The notes beneath the pieces were generated by a model that was given only the letters and a program-made list of their open reading frames with translations, made no database searches and was not told the origin of the DNA. A DNA stretch of 28,881 nucleotides, from positions 1-28,881 of the forward strand of contig DAOSWM010000039.1 of NCBI GenBank assembly GCA_035380045.1, read 5' to 3'. Made by a program: the position numbers and the translations under genes. Position 1 is the stretch's first letter. Each line of letters starts with the position of its first letter. Source of the DNA: DAOSWM01 sp035380045 (lineage in GTDB: Bacteria > Bacteroidota > Bacteroidia > Bacteroidales > Tenuifilaceae). Positions 6,795 to 15,148 of this stretch are shown here, piece by piece.

Positions 6795-9008
6795 ATGAAG
6801 GGAACCCGCTTTAAATTAACAATTCTTGCAATATGCCTAGTATTGTTCCCCTTCTACATCCTGGCAAATAAGTCGTTAAATCTAGAACATATTGAATCGG
6901 ATAGTATCGATTTTTCTATTGATTCACTTGAACATATTATTACCAGAACATACGATTTATATTATATCTACGACCTTTCTTTATCGGTAAGTTATGCCGA
7001 AAAGGCAATGAAATCGTTCGAGAGGCAAGGTATTCTGGATGCTGTTGTACAGATGCTATACGTTCAGGGAAACCTTTACCGGTTCGACAACCAGCATGAT
7101 AAAGCCTTAAACTTTTTTCTTCTTGCTCTCGATAACTATAGAACGCTAAATAACAAGAAAGGCGAATCGGCTACTCTTAACCAAATTGGTTCCATTTACA
7201 GGTTGCAGGGAAACTATCCTGGCGCTTTGGAATACTTCTTTTCAAGTTTGAAAATAGCTAACGAAACTCAAGACTCATTGAGCATTGCCAGCGTTTTAAA
7301 TAGTATTGGTATTGTTTACTTCTACCAAAAAAACTACGATAAAGCTCTCGACTACTACAAGCAATCGCTGAACTACGAGCTCTTAAAAAACGATGAATAT
7401 GGCATTTCCGTTTCATACATTAACATTGGCGAAGTGTACCAGCATAAGGGAGATTTAAAACAAGCTCTCGACTACTATCTTCGCGCTCTGATTCTTGCAA
7501 AAAAGCATCAGGAAAAAGACGAGGACAAGGATGGGGTCGGAATCCTTTACAACGAAATTGGTTCCATATACAGTCAACTAAGCGATATAAACCTGGGATC
7601 AACATACCTGAATAAAGCCCTACAGATATTTAGCGAGATTGACAACAAGCAGAGGCTAGCAGAATGCTACGTCAACCTAGGAAAGTTAGAAAAGAATACC
7701 AAGCACTTTAATAAAGCGATAAAGCATTTTAACAAATCACTCGATTACGCAATCTCAATCAATGCTTTGGATCTAGTTGCAGAATCGAACAGGTTGCTTA
7801 GCGAAATATACGAGCAGCAGGGAAACCAAACTAAAGCTTATAGCCATTACAAGAAATACATTCAGACCCGCGATAGCCTCTTCAACGAGGATAACACAAA
7901 AAAATCGGTTCAAGCTGAAATGCTATACCATTTCGAGAAACAGATTCATGAATCGAAACTTGAACAAGCCCGAAAGGATGCCATGGCCAAAGAGTTTGTT
8001 AGGCGGCAACGCTTAATGCAAAACTTAATGGCAATAATTGTTCTCATGCTTATTGTGGTTGTAGCTGTAGTTTACAATGCATTTAAAAGTAAGCAAAAAG
8101 TAAACGAGAAGCTGCGGATGCAGCAGGATGAAATAGTTGAGAAAAACGAGGAGCTGCTTCAACAGCAGGAAGAAATTCTGGCTCAACGCGACGAGATTGA
8201 GAATAAGAACCACTACCTTGAGCAAACCCAGAAGATTATTGAAGCTAAAAACGATCGTATAATTAGTAGCATTGAGTACGCTCAAACCATTCAGGAAGCC
8301 ATTCTCCCTAACGAGGAGCAGCTTACGCAATATTTTCCCGATCACATGGTTATTTTTCTTCCAAAGGATATCGTTTCGGGCGATTTTTACTGGTTCAGCT
8401 CCATTGATAACCTGCTGTATGCAGCAGTAATTGATTGTACTGGTCATGGTGTTCCCGGCTCATTTATGTCGCTCATTGGTAACACCATGCTAAACCAAAT
8501 AATAAACGAATGGCAAACACGCGATCCGGGACTGATTCTTGAGTTAATGCACCTCCAGGTACGAAAAGCTTTAAAGCAGGATAACACAAACAGCAAAGCT
8601 CACGCCAGCATGGACATTTGCCTTGTTACCATTGATCCCCAAAAAGGTGTAGGAACCTTTGCCGGCGCCAGCAGGCCACTCTACCTGTTTCAGAATAATA
8701 CCTACAAAAAAATAAGTGGCGACTGCCGTTCGGTTGGAGGTTACCAGCGTGAAAGCAAGCGATACTTCACCAATTTTGACTTTGACATTACCAAACCCAC
8801 AACCATCTACCTAACAACCGATGGATTCGCTGACCAGATGAACAGTAACGTAAGAAAGTATGGCACTAGAAGGCTAATAAAACTGCTTCAGGATATCCAT
8901 AACGAACCCATGGCCAAACAAAAGGAAATCCTCCTGACCGAATACCATAATCACAAAAAGGATGCTGAACAGATTGATGATATCTGCATTTTAGGTTTAA
9001 AGGTTTAA
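6795..9008 (+). CDS. TPR sensor / SpoIIE-type PP2C phosphatase
   Basis: A 737-residue membrane signalling protein. An N-terminal signal peptide or anchor (about 5-24) leads to a periplasmic array of tetratricopeptide repeats (about 85-370, with repeated GSIY..GNY..AL.YF signatures). One transmembrane helix (about 408-429) and a Glu/Gln-rich coiled coil (about 432-490) follow. The C-terminal SpoIIE/PP2C phosphatase domain (about 500-737) shows metal-binding motifs SGD (D530), DCTGHGVPG (D547, H551) and TTDGFAD (D676). Such proteins dephosphorylate anti-sigma-factor antagonists or similar Ser/Thr-phosphorylated partners in response to a periplasmic input. No partner kinase or STAS protein is adjacent. 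It is convergent with the AbgT gene, only 9 bases apart. Domain calls are strong; pathway unknown. Confidence 0.92.
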   Translation: MKGTRFKLTILAICLVLFPFYILANKSLNLEHIESDSIDFSIDSLEHIITRTYDLYYIYDLSLSVSYAEKAMKSFERQGILDAVVQMLYVQGNLYRFDNQHDKALNFFLLALDNYRTLNNKKGESATLNQIGSIYRLQGNYPGALEYFFSSLKIANETQDSLSIASVLNSIGIVYFYQKNYDKALDYYKQSLNYELLKNDEYGISVSYINIGEVYQHKGDLKQALDYYLRALILAKKHQEKDEDKDGVGILYNEIGSIYSQLSDINLGSTYLNKALQIFSEIDNKQRLAECYVNLGKLEKNTKHFNKAIKHFNKSLDYAISINALDLVAESNRLLSEIYEQQGNQTKAYSHYKKYIQTRDSLFNEDNTKKSVQAEMLYHFEKQIHESKLEQARKDAMAKEFVRRQRLMQNLMAIIVLMLIVVVAVVYNAFKSKQKVNEKLRMQQDEIVEKNEELLQQQEEILAQRDEIENKNHYLEQTQKIIEAKNDRIISSIEYAQTIQEAILPNEEQLTQYFPDHMVIFLPKDIVSGDFYWFSSIDNLLYAAVIDCTGHGVPGSFMSLIGNTMLNQIINEWQTRDPGLILELMHLQVRKALKQDNTNSKAHASMDICLVTIDPQKGVGTFAGASRPLYLFQNNTYKKISGDCRSVGGYQRESKRYFTNFDFDITKPTTIYLTTDGFADQMNSNVRKYGTRRLIKLLQDIHNEPMAKQKEILLTEYHNHKKDAEQIDDICILGLKV

Positions 9009-9017
9009 TTCAACCTT
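9000..9017. terminator. Weak symmetrical hairpin between convergent genes
   Basis: AAGGTT, six bases, AACCTT form a 6-bp stem filling the junction between the phosphatase stop (9006-9008) and the transporter stop (beginning 9018). It is the only secondary structure in the 9-base gap. There is no strong T-run on either side, so termination activity is doubtful. Confidence 0.25.
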
Positions 9018-10556
9018 CTATATATGTAAAGGGCCATCGAAACCAACTGGAATTCCCAGCTGCATCCAAATAAAAAGTAGCACAATCCAAAGAAGTAAAA
9101 ACAGCAGGGTGTAAGGAATCATTAATGAAATAATGGTTCCAATACCATACTTCTCGTCATACTTCTCGGCGTAGGTTACAATTAGCGCAAAGTAGCTCAT
9201 CATTGGGGTAATAACGTTCGTTACCGAATCGCCTATGCGAAAAGCAGCCTGGGTTAAACCCGGATGATAGCCTAAAAGCATGAACATTGGGATAAAAACC
9301 GGCGCCATAATGGCCCACTTTGCCGATGCGCTTCCCATAAACATATTAATTATTGCTGCTAGCAGCACGAAAGAAATCATAAGAGGTACTCCGGTTAAGC
9401 CGATGCTGCTCAAACCTTCTGCACCATTTATTGCCACAATTAAACCAATATTGCTGTAACGGAAAAAGTAAACAAACTGCGCTGCAAAAAAAACTAGTAC
9501 AATGTATGCAGCCAAACCCTTCATTGAATGGGTCATGTGTTTTACCACATCCTTATCGTTCTTTATTGTCCCAACCACCGCACCATACACTAAGCCTGGA
9601 ACGAAAAAAATAAGCAGCAAAACAAAGATTATTCCATCCATAAATGGAGAATGAAGAACGCTGCCATTTTCAGGGTTTCTAAGAATTCCACTGGCAGGAA
9701 TTATCATAATGCAAATAACTACAATGAGCGCTAAAATGCTCCAACCCGCGTAGCGTAGTCCTTTCTTCTCAATGGGTTTAAGTTCAACGGCCTGGAGTTT
9801 TTCAACATCGCCACTGTAGGTTCCCAGACGAGGTTCAACAATCTTCTCGGTAATCCAAGTTCCGGCTATAACAATCATTATTGCTGAGGCTACCATAAAG
9901 AAGTAGTTAACAAGCGGGTTTATAACCATTTCGGGGTCAAGAATCTGCGCAGCAGAAGTTGAAAGACCCGCTAAAATTGGATCGACCGACCCAATAAGGA
10001 AATTGGAACCAAATCCTGCGCTAACGCCGCAGAATGCCGCTGCAAAACCAGCCATGGGATGGCGTCCTAGAGCATGAAATATCATAGCGCCAAGAGGAAT
10101 AAGTATTACGTAGCCAACCTCGGATGCTAGGTGAGAAAAAATACCAGCGATGATAATTGCGGCTGTTATCAACCTTTTTGGCGCTCCCAGCACAAGCTGC
10201 CGAACTAAAACGGTGAATAACCCGGAGCCCTCGGCAACTCCAATACCTATCATTACAACCAGAACCAAACCGAGGGGAGGAAACTCAACGAAATTGTGCT
10301 CAATATTCTGAAAAATCCACCGAATACCATCGGCACTAAGCAGGTTATTTGCTTTTATTACAGAATTATCAACGGGGTGAATGGCAGAGTAGTTTAAAAC
10401 TGTGGCAAGCCACGATGCCAACATTACAATAAGGGCAAGTATAACAAACAGGGTTGCCGGGTGGGGCAGCTTATTACCTGCTACCTCGATGTAGTTTAAA
10501 GTACGAACCAATAGTTTCGACGAAATACCACTCGCTTTTTTTGAAAAATTCTTCAT
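9018..10556 (-). CDS. AbgT-family transporter
   Basis: A 512-residue inner-membrane transporter of the AbgT family, whose members import p-aminobenzoyl-glutamate or export sulfonamides. A short cytoplasmic N-terminus (with GNKLPHPATLFV) precedes many hydrophobic helices. Recognisable conserved parts include GSNFLIGSVDPILAGLSTSA near 185-205 and RIGDSVTNVITPMMSYFALI near 430-450, both typical hairpin/substrate segments. The length is usual for the family. Unusually for this phylum, the start has a perfect Shine-Dalgarno-like GGAGGT seven bases before the ATG. An exact TATTTTTG -7 box lies upstream at 10592-10599. It diverges from the AlkA-like gene. Substrate and direction cannot be decided from sequence. 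Confidence 0.9.
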   Translation of the reverse strand: MKNFSKKASGISSKLLVRTLNYIEVAGNKLPHPATLFVILALIVMLASWLATVLNYSAIHPVDNSVIKANNLLSADGIRWIFQNIEHNFVEFPPLGLVLVVMIGIGVAEGSGLFTVLVRQLVLGAPKRLITAAIIIAGIFSHLASEVGYVILIPLGAMIFHALGRHPMAGFAAAFCGVSAGFGSNFLIGSVDPILAGLSTSAAQILDPEMVINPLVNYFFMVASAIMIVIAGTWITEKIVEPRLGTYSGDVEKLQAVELKPIEKKGLRYAGWSILALIVVICIMIIPASGILRNPENGSVLHSPFMDGIIFVLLLIFFVPGLVYGAVVGTIKNDKDVVKHMTHSMKGLAAYIVLVFFAAQFVYFFRYSNIGLIVAINGAEGLSSIGLTGVPLMISFVLLAAIINMFMGSASAKWAIMAPVFIPMFMLLGYHPGLTQAAFRIGDSVTNVITPMMSYFALIVTYAEKYDEKYGIGTIISLMIPYTLLFLLLWIVLLFIWMQLGIPVGFDGPLHI

Positions 10557-10563
10557 TGCTTAA

Positions 10564-10569
10564 ACCTCC
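10564..10569 (-). promoter_or_regulatory. Strong Shine-Dalgarno sequence of the AbgT gene
   Basis: Read on the minus strand, GGAGGT lies 7 bases before the ATG (10554-10556), an ideal anti-SD match and spacing. Most other genes in the window have only A-rich leaders, so this ribosome-binding site stands out. Confidence 0.6.
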
Positions 10570-10591
10570 ATTTTTTTATTTACACGAAGGG

Positions 10592-10599
10592 CAAAAATA
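10592..10599 (-). promoter_or_regulatory. -7 box of the AbgT gene
   Basis: Read on the minus strand, TATTTTTG matches TAnnTTTG exactly and lies 35 bases upstream of the ATG, leaving a leader of about 29 bases that contains the GGAGGT sequence. A -33 element is not obvious. Confidence 0.45.
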
Positions 10600-10712
10600 G
10601 AAGAATATTTTTAAGGGCATAAGCCAAAACAGAATTGTTGGAACTAATAATTCCTACTTTTATGGAATTTTCAATTTCTTTTTATATTGAATAAACTAAA
10701 AAGCAATTACCC

Positions 10713-11324
10713 ATGAAGACATTGCCTTTCAGCGACAAAACCATTGAGGGAATAGCCATCAAACATTCGTTACCCAAAGTCAATCTTACAAACGACATAT
10801 ATCTTGATCTAATTGAGGATGTTATATCACAGCAACTTTCGGGGAAGGTAGCCAGCGTAATTTTCAGTCGTTTCCTCGATTTATTCCCAAATCGATATCC
10901 TGATGCTATTCTACTTAGTAAAACTGAAATTGAGATTCTTCGAAAAGTGGGACTCTCAAATTCAAAGGCAAACTATGTAAAAAATATTGCAGAGTTTTCT
11001 CTAAAAGAGGATTTGTCATTCAACCGAATCAACTCATTGCCCGACAATGAAATTGTAAAGCTAATTACGCAAATAAAGGGCGTTGGAATTTGGACAGCCC
11101 AAATGGTTCTGATCTTCTCTCTGAACCGACCCGATGTTTTTCCGGTTGGCGATTTGGCAATACAGCAGGGAATGAAAAAACTCTACAATATTCAGGAAAC
11201 TGGGAAAGATTTAATTTCTAAAATTATTTCAATTTCAGATAGTTGGATTCCTTATAGAACCATCGGAACAAGATATGTATGGCTATACGTAAATATGCTA
11301 AAAGACCAGAAAATTAGATTTTAA
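10713..11324 (+). CDS. AlkA-type DNA-3-methyladenine glycosylase (HhH-GPD)
   Basis: A 203-residue base-excision-repair glycosylase that removes alkylated purines from DNA. The compact HhH-GPD core is present, with a helix carrying ISQQLSGKVA (38-47), the helix-hairpin-helix LITQIKGVGIWTA (117-129) and the catalytic aspartate D147 in FPVGDLAIQ. The large N-terminal domain of E. coli AlkA (282 residues) is missing, so this is the short form common in many bacteria. A near-consensus TACTTTTA lies upstream at 10655-10662. The stop is only 4 bases from the stop of the convergent LytTR regulator, with no terminator between. The call is firm at family level. Confidence 0.92.
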   Translation: MKTLPFSDKTIEGIAIKHSLPKVNLTNDIYLDLIEDVISQQLSGKVASVIFSRFLDLFPNRYPDAILLSKTEIEILRKVGLSNSKANYVKNIAEFSLKEDLSFNRINSLPDNEIVKLITQIKGVGIWTAQMVLIFSLNRPDVFPVGDLAIQQGMKKLYNIQETGKDLISKIISISDSWIPYRTIGTRYVWLYVNMLKDQKIRF

Positions 11325-11328
11325 ACCT

Positions 11329-12036
11329 TTACCTACTAATTCTTGCTTCCAAATCCTTTTTATATGTTTGACCAATTGGGATTTCAGTGTTTAGTATGAA
11401 TATTCTGTTCCCTTCAATCTTATCAATTTTATTAACTGCAACCATGTACGATTTATGAACTCTAATAAAATCCTCTTTTGGTAGTTTACTCTCAATTTCA
11501 TGCATCTTTTCGTAAACCATCAACTTTTTATCAAGCAAGTAAATTTTTATGTAGTTTCCATATGCTTCAAAGTAGCATACTTCTGATAAGTTTACCTTAT
11601 GAGTTGCCCTATCAACTTTAATGAATATATGATCAGTCTTTGTTTCTGAAGAATCAATCCTTGGAGTTTTCTCTTTTTCTTCACTGTTTACAACTTTATT
11701 TATTGCCTTTAAAAACCGTTCGAATGAGAATGGTTTAAGCAAATAATCAATAACGCTATACTCGTAACTTTCCACTGCAAACTCTGAGTATGCTGTTGTA
11801 ATAATCACTTTAGGAGGTTTTTGTAAGGTTTTCAACATTTCCAACCCTGTAAAATCGGGCATATTAATATCCAAAAACATTATATCAATATGGTTATTAT
11901 GCAGATACGAAACAGCATCGAAAGCGTTGTAACACTGATGAGCAAGTTCTAGTGATGATATTTTTTTTATAAATTTCTCAAGCACGCTACGAGCAAAAGG
12001 CTCATCGTCAACAATTAAGCACTTAAATGTTTCCAT
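11329..12036 (-). CDS. LytTR-family response regulator (second pair)
   Basis: A 235-residue response regulator. The receiver domain (about 1-120) shows D10/D11, phospho-acceptor D56 in FLDINMP, T80/T81 and K101. A LytTR DNA-binding domain occupies about 135-233 (with EDFIRVHKSYMVAVNKI). Its start overlaps the end of the cognate kinase gene by 14 bases, implying translational coupling. It is a different paralogue from the regulator at 37-795. The likely target is the divergent promoter region upstream of the kinase and the M61-like gene, where an 11-bp direct repeat with LytTR-like geometry is present (13122-13152). Confidence 0.95.
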   Translation of the reverse strand: METFKCLIVDDEPFARSVLEKFIKKISSLELAHQCYNAFDAVSYLHNNHIDIMFLDINMPDFTGLEMLKTLQKPPKVIITTAYSEFAVESYEYSVIDYLLKPFSFERFLKAINKVVNSEEKEKTPRIDSSETKTDHIFIKVDRATHKVNLSEVCYFEAYGNYIKIYLLDKKLMVYEKMHEIESKLPKEDFIRVHKSYMVAVNKIDKIEGNRIFILNTEIPIGQTYKKDLEARISR

Positions 12037-13069
12037 GATTAGGATTTTTAAGTTCTAACTCTAAATAAACCTGAAAACTTCTTCTTTCTTCCGAAATCTT
12101 CATTTTATATTTCTCATGATACAGTAAATCGAGTCTTCTTTTTACATTCTCAAGACCAATTCCCGATTTTTTTACATTTTCAACAATAGGTGGAATTGTG
12201 TTGCTGATTTCAAATTTTAATAAATTATCGGTACAATCTATGGCCACATCCAGCTTAAACTCCTTTGATTTGGAATTCACTCCATGCTTAAAGCTATTTT
12301 CAACAAACGCAATTAAAAGCAATGGTGCAATATACTGACCAGATAGATTTCCCTTTTTTGAAATGTTAATCTCCTTGGGAATGCTTAGCCTTATTTTTTC
12401 AAGCTCAATATAATCTTCAATATATTCGATTTCTTTATCAAGGTTAACAAATTTGATTTTTGAACTTTCAAGAATGTATCGCATTAAGCGGGATAATTTC
12501 AGCACAATATCAGGTAACTCATCTGATTTATCCAAGGCCATCGCATAAATATTGTTCAACGTATTGAATAAAAAATGAGGATTTACCTGAAGTTTCAGCA
12601 TATCTAACTCCGCCTGAATTTGTTTCGATTCTGCTATCGATACTTTTGCTTGCTCTTTTTGAAGTTGTATTTGCTGAACAATAAATTTTTTAAGATACTT
12701 CAAGCCTGTAAACACACCAATAAAAACAAGCGTAACAACGTACGTATTCGATTGTGCATTTGGATTTCCTGAAATAATACGGCCAAAATAAAGATTAATG
12801 TATCCAAACAATGCGATTAGCAAAATAAGCAGAATAAAATACAGAGCAATTCTCCTTTTCTGAATAAAAAACAGTTTAAAAAAGTAGCTATGTAAGTAAA
12901 CCGGAATAGTAACCGGAATCAGAATCGCTAATCCAACTCTAAGCGACTCAGATAATGGCTCAAACTTATTGATGGCTATCGTAAAAATCATCAAAAAAAC
13001 CAGCCAAAATGTAGTATCAAAAATATAGTTCTTTGATAAAATCCTTTTTATATACTCCTTAAAATTCAT
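12023..13069 (-). CDS. LytS-type sensor histidine kinase (second pair)
   Basis: A 348-residue membrane histidine kinase. Four hydrophobic segments lie in the first 130 residues (about 20-34, 46-66, 74-94 and 108-122). A coiled linker rich in Gln/Lys (about 130-160) follows. The His_kinase domain has H165 in NPHFLFNTLNNIYA, an N-box VENSFKHG (256-263) and a G-box SGIGLENVKRRL. It overlaps the downstream regulator gene. An exact TAATTTTG box ends only 4 bases before the ATG, so the message could be leaderless or nearly so. It diverges from the M61/CPBP/GNAT operon across a 163-base region. The stimulus is unknown; the divergent peptidase operon suggests envelope or peptide sensing by inference. 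Confidence 0.94.
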   Translation of the reverse strand: MNFKEYIKRILSKNYIFDTTFWLVFLMIFTIAINKFEPLSESLRVGLAILIPVTIPVYLHSYFFKLFFIQKRRIALYFILLILLIALFGYINLYFGRIISGNPNAQSNTYVVTLVFIGVFTGLKYLKKFIVQQIQLQKEQAKVSIAESKQIQAELDMLKLQVNPHFLFNTLNNIYAMALDKSDELPDIVLKLSRLMRYILESSKIKFVNLDKEIEYIEDYIELEKIRLSIPKEINISKKGNLSGQYIAPLLLIAFVENSFKHGVNSKSKEFKLDVAIDCTDNLLKFEISNTIPPIVENVKKSGIGLENVKRRLDLLYHEKYKMKISEERRSFQVYLELELKNPNHGNI

Positions 13070-13073
13070 ACTA

Positions 13074-13081
13074 CAAAATTA
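13074..13081 (-). promoter_or_regulatory. -7 box immediately before the second LytS kinase
   Basis: Read on the minus strand, TAATTTTG matches TAnnTTTG exactly, with just TAGT before the ATG at 13067-13069. If used, initiation would fall at or within the start codon, giving a leaderless message. A chance match in AT-rich DNA is possible. Confidence 0.35.
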
Positions 13082-13121
13082 CAGTATTGTAGAGAAATGT
13101 ATAAATTTTTATGACGAATGC

Positions 13122-13152
13122 AGTTTGTCATACAATACGCAAGTTTATCATA
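13122..13152. promoter_or_regulatory. Direct-repeat site, candidate LytTR-regulator binding box
   Basis: AGTTTGTCATA (13122-13132) and AGTTTATCATA (13142-13152) match at 10 of 11 positions, with a start-to-start distance of 20 bases, about two helical turns. LytTR proteins such as AgrA and ComE bind two direct repeats of 9-11 bases on one face of the helix. A reversed half, TATGAC (13110-13115), faces the first repeat. The site lies between the divergent kinase and M61-like genes, suitably upstream of both putative promoters. Confidence 0.5.
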
Positions 13153-13201
13153 TAAAAAAGAAAGGACAACACATAAATTATTTAAGCATTTAAATATCGT
13201 C

Positions 13202-13209
13202 AAACTTTG
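13202..13209 (+). promoter_or_regulatory. Candidate -7 box of the M61/CPBP/GNAT operon
   Basis: AAACTTTG differs from TAnnTTTG at one position and lies 23 bases before the start codon. The direct-repeat site ends about 50 bases upstream, a usual activator distance. The same AAACTTTGCA string occurs before the gene at 22185. Confidence 0.3.
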
Positions 13210-13232
13210 CAGCAACCAAAAAATTTTAAATC

Positions 13233-15140
13233 ATGAAAAAAATAGTTTTTATTTATGCGTTTATCATTGTATTTGTAACAAGCTGCTGCAGCTCAACAAA
13301 TTCAATTTATGAAACCTACGGGATTACACCAAAGGAAAAAACGTTAAGTTACTACATTGATTTAACAACCTCAAAATCTGGGAAGATTTACGTGACTTTA
13401 ACTGGAATGAAATTCAATAATAATGAAATTGAGTACAAATTCCCTTCAATAATTCCCGGATACTACCAAAAAATAGATTTCGGGAAATTTGTAGATAAGT
13501 TCGTTGCATTCGATGCAAAAGGGAATAAGCTAAGTGTTGAACAAAAAGATGACAATACATTTTTAATAAGTAATGCTGTATCGCTAGATAAAATAACATA
13601 CAGAGTTAAAGAAGCATGGAACGATAAAGATATTTTTAAAATTGGATCAACTCAATTTGATGAAGATTCACATTTCCTCCTAAATCCTTGGGCTTTTATT
13701 GGATATTTTGATGGTTATCAGAATATTCCTATTGAAACAGTTTTTAAGAAGAATTCGAAATACTTCGGTGTTTCTTCGTTAAAAATGGGTGTCAACAATG
13801 ACAGCATTCAATCATTTGTGGCAAACGATTACAAATCATTTATTGATTGCCCTATCCTATTTTCTGAACCTGATACTTGTAGCCTGCAGCTAAAAGATAT
13901 TAAGCTAACTTTTGCTGTTTACAATAAACAAGGAGAAAGAATTGCACCTAATCTTGCCAAAGAATTACTTCCATATTTTAAATCTTTTGAACAATATACA
14001 GGCGATTCTATTCCTGTAAATAATTATACATTTCTGGTTTATTTAGAAGATTTTTCTGGTGCTGCAGAAGTTGTATACAATAAGAAAACAACTCCGTTTA
14101 GAATTGCAAAAGTTGTTGCTAAATATGGTAAACCACAATTTGGTGCATTAGAGCACATGAACTCATCGCTTTACTACATGCCAAACACGGGTAAATCTGA
14201 ATCATATATCGATCCGCTAAAAAAGGTTGTAGTGCATGAACTTTTACACATGTACACCCCGCTCAGCTTACACAGCGAATTGGTAGGAAAATTTAATTAT
14301 AGCGATCCTGAATTTTCAAAGCACTTATGGTTATACGAAGGTGTTATCGATTATTTATCGTTACAAGCACAGCTGCAAAGCGGAACAATTTCTCTGGACG
14401 ATATACTCTATGAAGAACTACGACCAAGAATGTTCGAAACAAATAATTTTCCAAGGAATCTATCATTTACAGAATTCAGCACACGTATTATGGAAGAAGA
14501 AATCAATAAATATGCAATTCAGGTTTTCAGTAAAGGAACAATCCTGGCATTTCTTCTTGACACAGAAATCATGAAATTGACAAATGGAGAAAAGAACTTA
14601 AAAGATATTGTTTTTGAATTAGTTGAAAAGCACGGACCAGACAAACCTTTTGATGAAAACAATTTCTTTAATGAATTCGTTGCACAGGTTCATCCTGATC
14701 TGCAAATTTTCTTTGACAAATATATTATTGGTAATGATTTTCCAGACTATAAATCTTGCTTTGATGTGATTGGAATTCATTTCGATCGTGAAGTAAACGA
14801 ACTTACTCCTGAAAGAAATTTAGGCATCGAAAAACGTATGAAGTTTGCTGATTACATTTCAGTAAATAAAGTAAATGAAACATCTCCTTTTATGGAAGGC
14901 GATAAGATAAAAGGTTCAACAATGGGTTTACACTACTTTAAGCCTTTCAGAAATACCGATGGCACCTATAAAAAGGAAGGTGAAGAAATTACTATTCCTA
15001 TCCTAAGAAAAGGAGCTGAAACCAATGTAAAAGTTACTGTTAAGTATGCTCCAGAATTATATTATTATAAGCTATATGTTAGCAAAGAAATGAATGCTCT
15101 ACAGAAAAAAAGTTTTGCAAAATGGAGTAAAATCTTTTAA
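13233..15140 (+). CDS. Lipoprotein M61-like (glycyl aminopeptidase type) metallopeptidase
   Basis: A 635-residue exported protein. The signal sequence ends in a lipobox-like VTSC with C18 as the lipidation site, so it is probably anchored in the inner or outer membrane. An N-terminal beta-rich domain (about 35-190) precedes a gluzincin catalytic domain with HELLH (H335, E336, H339) and a downstream zinc ligand E369 in LWLYEGVIDY. This arrangement is that of family M61. The C-terminal part (about 520-620) could be a degenerate PDZ domain, as M61 members often carry, but I cannot confirm it. It is the first gene of an operon with a CPBP protease (8-base gap) and a GNAT gene. The substrate is unknown. 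The sequence is AT-rich relative to the flanks. Confidence 0.8.
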   Translation: MKKIVFIYAFIIVFVTSCCSSTNSIYETYGITPKEKTLSYYIDLTTSKSGKIYVTLTGMKFNNNEIEYKFPSIIPGYYQKIDFGKFVDKFVAFDAKGNKLSVEQKDDNTFLISNAVSLDKITYRVKEAWNDKDIFKIGSTQFDEDSHFLLNPWAFIGYFDGYQNIPIETVFKKNSKYFGVSSLKMGVNNDSIQSFVANDYKSFIDCPILFSEPDTCSLQLKDIKLTFAVYNKQGERIAPNLAKELLPYFKSFEQYTGDSIPVNNYTFLVYLEDFSGAAEVVYNKKTTPFRIAKVVAKYGKPQFGALEHMNSSLYYMPNTGKSESYIDPLKKVVVHELLHMYTPLSLHSELVGKFNYSDPEFSKHLWLYEGVIDYLSLQAQLQSGTISLDDILYEELRPRMFETNNFPRNLSFTEFSTRIMEEEINKYAIQVFSKGTILAFLLDTEIMKLTNGEKNLKDIVFELVEKHGPDKPFDENNFFNEFVAQVHPDLQIFFDKYIIGNDFPDYKSCFDVIGIHFDREVNELTPERNLGIEKRMKFADYISVNKVNETSPFMEGDKIKGSTMGLHYFKPFRNTDGTYKKEGEEITIPILRKGAETNVKVTVKYAPELYYYKLYVSKEMNALQKKSFAKWSKIF

Positions 15141-15148
15141 ATAAAAAA

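Noticed and set aside
8025..8447. 140-residue minus-strand open frame inside the SpoIIE phosphatase gene
   Set aside because: It lies wholly antisense to the coiled-coil and phosphatase coding region, which has strong domain motifs; its product is low-complexity and resembles nothing known.
13118..13312. 64-residue plus-strand frame starting in the LytTR divergent region, considered as a possible precursor peptide
   Set aside because: It overlaps the putative promoter and the start of the M61-like gene in another frame, lacks a leader-like pattern, and is rich in chance AT-codon residues.
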